Assembly: GCF_000209655.1 (NCBI RefSeq)
Contig: NC_015458.1
Span: forward strand, 3,658,001 to 3,722,000
Direction of reading: 5' to 3'
Source: Pusillimonas sp. T7-7
GTDB taxonomy: Bacteria > Pseudomonadota > Gammaproteobacteria > Burkholderiales > Burkholderiaceae_B
Length of the DNA: 64,000 nt
This document shows positions 60,294 to 64,000 of the stretch, one piece after another. The notes under the pieces were generated by a model. The model did no database searches, was not told the DNA's origin, and was given only the letters and a program-made list of their open reading frames with translations. How positions within the stretch are numbered: position 1 is the first letter of the stretch; every line of letters begins with the position of its first letter. Position numbers and translations under genes: made by a program.

Positions 60294-62762
60294 ATGCCGC
60301 GACATCGCCTTGCCGCATTATTTGAACCCAGCAGTGTGCTGGTGCTTGCCGATCGCTCCCTGGCTCTGGAGCAGGCCGCGACGCCCTGGCTGCAAAAAAA
60401 CGCCATGTTTGTCGATGCGGGCACGGACGGGCCCATTCGGCTGCCCGACAGCCTGCCAGGCCTGTCCGGATCTCGGCTGGATCTTGCGGTGGTGTGCGTG
60501 GGCCCCGACCGACTCCCTGAATCCCTGGAGGCGCTCAGGCCGCATCGACCGCGCGGCCTCATACTGTTGCCCCACGAGCATGCCTCGGATAATCCGCTGG
60601 AAGACATGGTGTATTGCCGTAGCTGGGGCAAGTTGAATGATTGCACTGTGCTGGGGCCGCGCTCGTTTGGGGTGCAAAGGCCGCACTTGGGCCTGAACTT
60701 CAGTCTCCAGCCCAAGACGGCGTTGAGTGGCCGTGTTGCACTGGTGGCGCAGTCACGCTCGATTACCGCCGCAGTACTCGACTGGGCCGAAGACATCAAC
60801 CTGGGGTTTTCAGCCGTGGTGTCGCTGGGCGATGAGTCGGTTGTTGATGTGGCCGATGTGCTGGACTATCTTTCCATGGATGCTCGTACCGACAGCATTG
60901 CGCTTTACCTGGAAGAAACCTCTTCCTCGCGCCGCTTTTCCAGCGCGCTGCGCGCGGCGGCCAGTGTCAAGCCGGTGGTGGTGCTCAAGGTGGGTTATGG
61001 CACCGAGCAGACCTCGGCCCAGGACGCCGTGTTCAATGCGCTGCTGCGCCGGGCCGGCGCGGTACGCATACGGTACTTTGTTCAGCTGTTTTCCGCCTTG
61101 AAGGTGCTGGTGTATACGCGGCGTCCGCGCGGACGCAAGATAGCCTTGTTTTCGAATGGGCAGGGCGCTTCGCAATTGGCGCTGGATGTCATGAGCGACA
61201 ATGAAGCGGTGGTGGCTGCAGAGCTTACGCAAGCCAGCATCAAGGCGCTGGGCGAATGCCTGGAGCCCGCCGCAGACACCAGCAATCCCGTTGTAAGCTA
61301 TTCGGGGCTGACCCCTGCCATCACACAGCGTGTCATCGATATTTTGGTGGCTGACCCGGGCGTCGACGGTGTCCTGGCGCTGCTCTGCCCGGATCCGCTA
61401 TCTGATCTTGAGGGGGTGGCCAATCAGCTGGCGATCGTTGCGCCCGATGCGCGCAAGCCCATCATTACCTGTTTCCTGGGCGATGCCCATATGAGGCCTT
61501 TGCGCCACATGCTCGACGACGTCGGTACACCGGCTTTCCGCACGCCCGAGTCCGCAGCCAATGCGTTTGGCATTCTGGGTTCTTATCACTACAACCAGAC
61601 TTTGTCGCAACAGACTCTGCCGCCCGAGCCTCTGGGCAAGCCGCCCAGGCTGGATGAGGCCCGCTCGCTGATCAGCAGGGCGCAAAGCGAGCGCCGCCAC
61701 AGCTTGAGTGCCGACGAGTGCCGGCAACTGCTTGATTGCTTTCATGTGCCGGTGCAGTACGTGCAGCGGGCTGATGCCGCCTGCAATCCTGACGACATAT
61801 CATGGCCCATGGCCATACGGGTGCGGCGCGACAATAAGTTCGGCCCCTACATCATGTTCGATTCTGGCGGGCAGGCCGCCTTGATCACCAACGCCCACCA
61901 GGCGGTCGAGTTGCCGCCCCTGAACAGCTACCTGGCTCGCAAGCTGGTGCTGCGCAGCAGTTTGTGGAACCGTGTGTTGTCGCGCCAACTCACCCCTGCA
62001 GCGTTCGAGAATCTGCTGGAAGTGCTTGAGTGCATCTCTGAGGTGGTAAGCGAGGTGCCGGGGCTGGAGTCCCTGGTCATAGACCCCTTATATGCCGACG
62101 ACACGCATTTGTCGGCGCATGATGTGCGCGTGTGTTTAAGCAGTGCATCAATGCTGGTGCTGCCCGAGACCACCGGATATCGGCATATGACCATCCACCC
62201 GTATCCGCGCCGCCTGGTGCAGTCCAAGGCTTTTGCCGACGGCACGCCCTGGCAGTTGCGGCCGATACGGCCCGAAGACGCCCAGCCCCTGCAGGAATTC
62301 GTTCGGGGCTTGTCTGATGAGTCACGTTATATGCGGTTCGTGTCCATGATGCGCGAGCTCACGCCACGCATGCTGGCACGCTACACGCGCATAGACTATG
62401 ACCGCGAGCTGGCTTTAGTGGCGACGGTGCAGGTCCCCAACCCCGAGCATCGCGGCTATCCGCGCGAGCAGATCGTTGGCTTTGCTCATTATTTGCGCAA
62501 TGCCGATGGGCGGGGGGCGGAATACGCACTGGTCATCGGAGACGAGTGGCAGCGTCGCGGTCTGGGGGCGCAGTTGATGGGCGGTCTGATTGATGCCGCC
62601 CAGGAACAGGGGCTTACTTATATAGATGGCCTGGTGCTGGCCACCAACCGCCCCATGCTCAGCCTGATGGCACATTTGGGTTTCCAGAGTGATCGTGATC
62701 ACGAAGATCCGACCATGCGGCGTGTTTGGCTGGACTTGGGTGAAACCCGGCACCATGGCTAG
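60294..62762 (+). CDS. Pat/YfiQ-type protein: NDP-forming acyl-CoA synthetase-like domain fused to GNAT acetyltransferase
   Basis: An 822-residue fusion. Residues 1 to about 640 resemble NDP-forming acyl-CoA synthetases (CoA-binding part, Succ-CoA-ligase-like part VALVAQSRSITAAVLDWA, ATP-grasp-like part); the C-terminal 170 residues are a GNAT domain (RPIRPEDAQPLQEFV, WQRRGLGAQLM). This order is that of the Pat/YfiQ protein lysine acetyltransferases that inactivate acetyl-CoA synthetase. The phospho-His of active synthetases, normally in SHTGA after KPVVVLK, is absent here (VGYGTEQTSAQDAVF), so the large domain is probably a CoA or acyl-CoA sensor. Confidence 0.88.
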   Translation: MPRHRLAALFEPSSVLVLADRSLALEQAATPWLQKNAMFVDAGTDGPIRLPDSLPGLSGSRLDLAVVCVGPDRLPESLEALRPHRPRGLILLPHEHASDNPLEDMVYCRSWGKLNDCTVLGPRSFGVQRPHLGLNFSLQPKTALSGRVALVAQSRSITAAVLDWAEDINLGFSAVVSLGDESVVDVADVLDYLSMDARTDSIALYLEETSSSRRFSSALRAAASVKPVVVLKVGYGTEQTSAQDAVFNALLRRAGAVRIRYFVQLFSALKVLVYTRRPRGRKIALFSNGQGASQLALDVMSDNEAVVAAELTQASIKALGECLEPAADTSNPVVSYSGLTPAITQRVIDILVADPGVDGVLALLCPDPLSDLEGVANQLAIVAPDARKPIITCFLGDAHMRPLRHMLDDVGTPAFRTPESAANAFGILGSYHYNQTLSQQTLPPEPLGKPPRLDEARSLISRAQSERRHSLSADECRQLLDCFHVPVQYVQRADAACNPDDISWPMAIRVRRDNKFGPYIMFDSGGQAALITNAHQAVELPPLNSYLARKLVLRSSLWNRVLSRQLTPAAFENLLEVLECISEVVSEVPGLESLVIDPLYADDTHLSAHDVRVCLSSASMLVLPETTGYRHMTIHPYPRRLVQSKAFADGTPWQLRPIRPEDAQPLQEFVRGLSDESRYMRFVSMMRELTPRMLARYTRIDYDRELALVATVQVPNPEHRGYPREQIVGFAHYLRNADGRGAEYALVIGDEWQRRGLGAQLMGGLIDAAQEQGLTYIDGLVLATNRPMLSLMAHLGFQSDRDHEDPTMRRVWLDLGETRHHG

Positions 62763-62818
62763 TGCTGTTTGCTTAGTCAGGGTGCCGAAGTTTAGTATCC
62801 AGCTTAAGCAAGCAGCAC
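62762..62818. repeat. 14-bp inverted repeat between convergent Pat-type and esterase genes
   Basis: GTGCTGTTTGCTTA (62762-62775) pairs with TAAGCAAGCAGCAC (62805-62818) with one G-T, enclosing a 29-base loop. It begins at the stop codon of the Pat-type gene and ends just before the esterase stop. No T-run follows on either side. It may be a terminator-like or mRNA-stabilising hairpin. Confidence 0.5.
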
Positions 62819-62819
62819 A

Positions 62820-63494
62820 CTAAGCCAGGGTCTTGCGCAAAAAAGCCGCGATGTCTTCGATTTCTTCCAGGCATACCGAGTGCGGCATGTTGTACGTGTT
62901 CCAGGTTACCGAGTAGTCCATGTCCTGCAAGGCTTGGCGCGATGCTTCGGCACGAGGCAGCACAACGACCGGATCCATGATGCCATGTGCCAGAAAGATG
63001 GGGGTGTCCTGGTTGGCGGCGTGACGCTCCGCCGCCGCCGTGCTTGCCAGCGGCAGATAGCCCGACAGGCCAATCAAGCCTGCAAGCTTTTGGCTGTGAC
63101 GCAGCCCGGTCTGTAAAGTCATGGCACAACCTTGCGAGAAACCCGCCAGTACGATGTTGCTGCTGGCAATGCCGCGCTGGTTTTCCCGTGCAATCAAGGC
63201 TTCGACGGCCTGTTGTGATGCGCGCAGGCCTGGTTCGTCTTCGCGGCGGACCAGGTCGGGGGCGAAAATGTCATACCACGCCCGCATGGTCATGCCGTTG
63301 TTGATGGTTACCGGGCGCGTGGGGGCGTGAGGGAATACAAAGCGGATGGCAGGCATGTCGTTCAGCTTCAGCTCGGGTACCAGCGGAGCAAAGTCATTGC
63401 CGTCGGCTCCCAGCCCATGCAGCCAGATTACGGCGTGGGCCGGATTGGGGCCTGTTTCTATTTCCACGCATTCCAGGACGTCTGTGCTGCTCAT
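62820..63494 (-). CDS. Carboxylesterase/phospholipase (alpha/beta hydrolase 2 family)
   Basis: A 224-residue serine hydrolase of the bacterial carboxylesterase II type. [20 protein letters not shown] gives the oxyanion region, GFSQGCAM the nucleophile Ser (near residue 122), and AHGIMDPVV and MPHSVC the Asp and His. It usually cleaves short esters; the natural substrate is unknown. Its ATG overlaps the yjgA stop (ATGA), so the two are co-translated. Confidence 0.92.
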   Translation of the reverse strand: MSSTDVLECVEIETGPNPAHAVIWLHGLGADGNDFAPLVPELKLNDMPAIRFVFPHAPTRPVTINNGMTMRAWYDIFAPDLVRREDEPGLRASQQAVEALIARENQRGIASSNIVLAGFSQGCAMTLQTGLRHSQKLAGLIGLSGYLPLASTAAAERHAANQDTPIFLAHGIMDPVVVLPRAEASRQALQDMDYSVTWNTYNMPHSVCLEEIEDIAAFLRKTLA

Positions 63495-64000
63495 TGTTGC
63501 TCCGTATCGTTAAGCGATTTAAGTGCCTGGAACAGTGCACGGTAATGCTTGCGCTGGGGATCTTGTCCGGGCTGCAATTGTGTATTGGCCTGCGCTTCCT
63601 TGCGGCCTTCACGTATAAGGGTGCGCAGGCGCTGGGCGTCGGCGCCGGGGTATTCGTTCAGCAGGCCGGTTAATGCCGCATCGTCGGTGAGCAGCAGATC
63701 GCGCAGAGTTTCCAGTCGGTGCATGGCGCGTGTCTGTTCGCGCGAACCGTTTTTCCAGACATCAAGCTGTGTGCGTATGGTTTCGGCATCGGCGTCGCGC
63801 ATGAGCTTGCCGACGTAATGGACTTGCCTTCGGCGTCCTTCGCGGCTGGTGGTGCGTTGTGCCAGCCGTATTGCTTCATACAGTTTTTCGGCCAGAGGCA
63901 ACTGCTTGAGCTGATCAGGCGATAGCTCGATCAGTTGCTTGCCCAGATCTTGCAGAGCCAGCATTTCGCGCTTGACTTGCGACTTGCTGGGGCCGTCGTA
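63491..64000 (-). CDS. yjgA: Ribosome-associated protein YjgA/DarP, 5' end outside the window
   Basis: The 3' part of the DUF615 family gene YjgA (DarP), which binds late 50S precursors and helps subunit assembly. The reading frame is open to the window edge: the last bases give [12 protein letters not shown] before [11 protein letters not shown], which matches the known N-terminal stretch, so the real start is to the right. About 170 residues are visible, including [20 protein letters not shown] and [11 protein letters not shown]. The helical pattern and length are normal. Confidence 0.93.
   Translation of the reverse strand, partial: YDGPSKSQVKREMLALQDLGKQLIELSPDQLKQLPLAEKLYEAIRLAQRTTSREGRRRQVHYVGKLMRDADAETIRTQLDVWKNGSREQTRAMHRLETLRDLLLTDDAALTGLLNEYPGADAQRLRTLIREGRKEAQANTQLQPGQDPQRKHYRALFQALKSLNDTEQQ

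Overview
The window is ordinary chromosomal DNA from a betaproteobacterium, most likely of the family Alcaligenaceae (Bordetella, Achromobacter, Pusillimonas and relatives). This rests on gene content and order: obg-proB next to rplU-rpmA, the rubredoxin/algH/ruvX and hemL/thi block, the mpl-RNB-aroE-mtgA block, the tlpA-aroQ-accB-accC-prmA block, a class Ia nrdAB pair beside a lysine/alanine-repeat histone H1-like gene, and a fused indolepyruvate oxidoreductase. The base composition looks fairly GC-rich. I saw no rRNA, tRNA, CRISPR array, transposase, integrase or prophage gene.

Layout. 1-6.7 kb: 3' part of a frameshifted LysR-type regulator, an MtfA-type zinc peptidase, an SDR, a DUF2238 membrane protein, an MFS carrier, and a sodium:solute symporter with a long structured leader and a 43-residue membrane partner. 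6.8-11.9 kb: ppc, an OmpA-like lipoprotein, an XRE regulator with a 12-bp dyad over its start, and a degenerate response regulator. 11.9-19.8 kb: dadA with a divergent lrp, proB, obgE, a serine hydrolase and a gene remnant lying inside the usual ribosomal/obg block, rpmA, rplU and argJ. 19.8-27.9 kb: a MarR-controlled aryl-CoA operon made of a fused monooxygenase/old-yellow-enzyme, SDR, crotonase, acyl-CoA dehydrogenase, aryl-CoA ligase and Rid protein. It resembles the aerobic 2-aminobenzoyl-CoA route of Azoarcus evansii.

27.9-42 kb: hemL, thiE and a divergent thiD-like gene on one strand; rubredoxin, algH, ruvX and plsC on the other; then a long minus-strand run (mpl, yqiA-like, RNB exonuclease, TonB-like, aroE, mtgA, lptG, apaH). 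41.5-48 kb: tlpA-like, aroQ, accB, accC, prmA, a zinc-ribbon DUF3426 protein, a PfkB kinase and a glycine-zipper lipoprotein. 48-54 kb: yggT, the H1-like repeat gene, nrdB and nrdA, with a tandem NrdR-box pair upstream of nrdA. 54-64 kb: fused indolepyruvate oxidoreductase with a divergent Lrp-type regulator, a lipoprotein, gltX, a Pat-type acetyltransferase, a carboxylesterase and the 3' part of yjgA/darP.

Most of the window is conserved housekeeping. The best candidate for unusual biology is the aryl-CoA operon. Its crotonase lacks both glutamates of enoyl-CoA hydratase and its Rid protein lacks the catalytic arginine, so two steps there probably follow non-standard chemistry. Other points worth attention are the SSS carrier with its small subunit and repeat-bearing leader, the XRE and NrdR operators, the phospho-site-less response regulator, the ThiD-like protein without GTGC, and the apparent absence of pyrRBC between ruvX and plsC.
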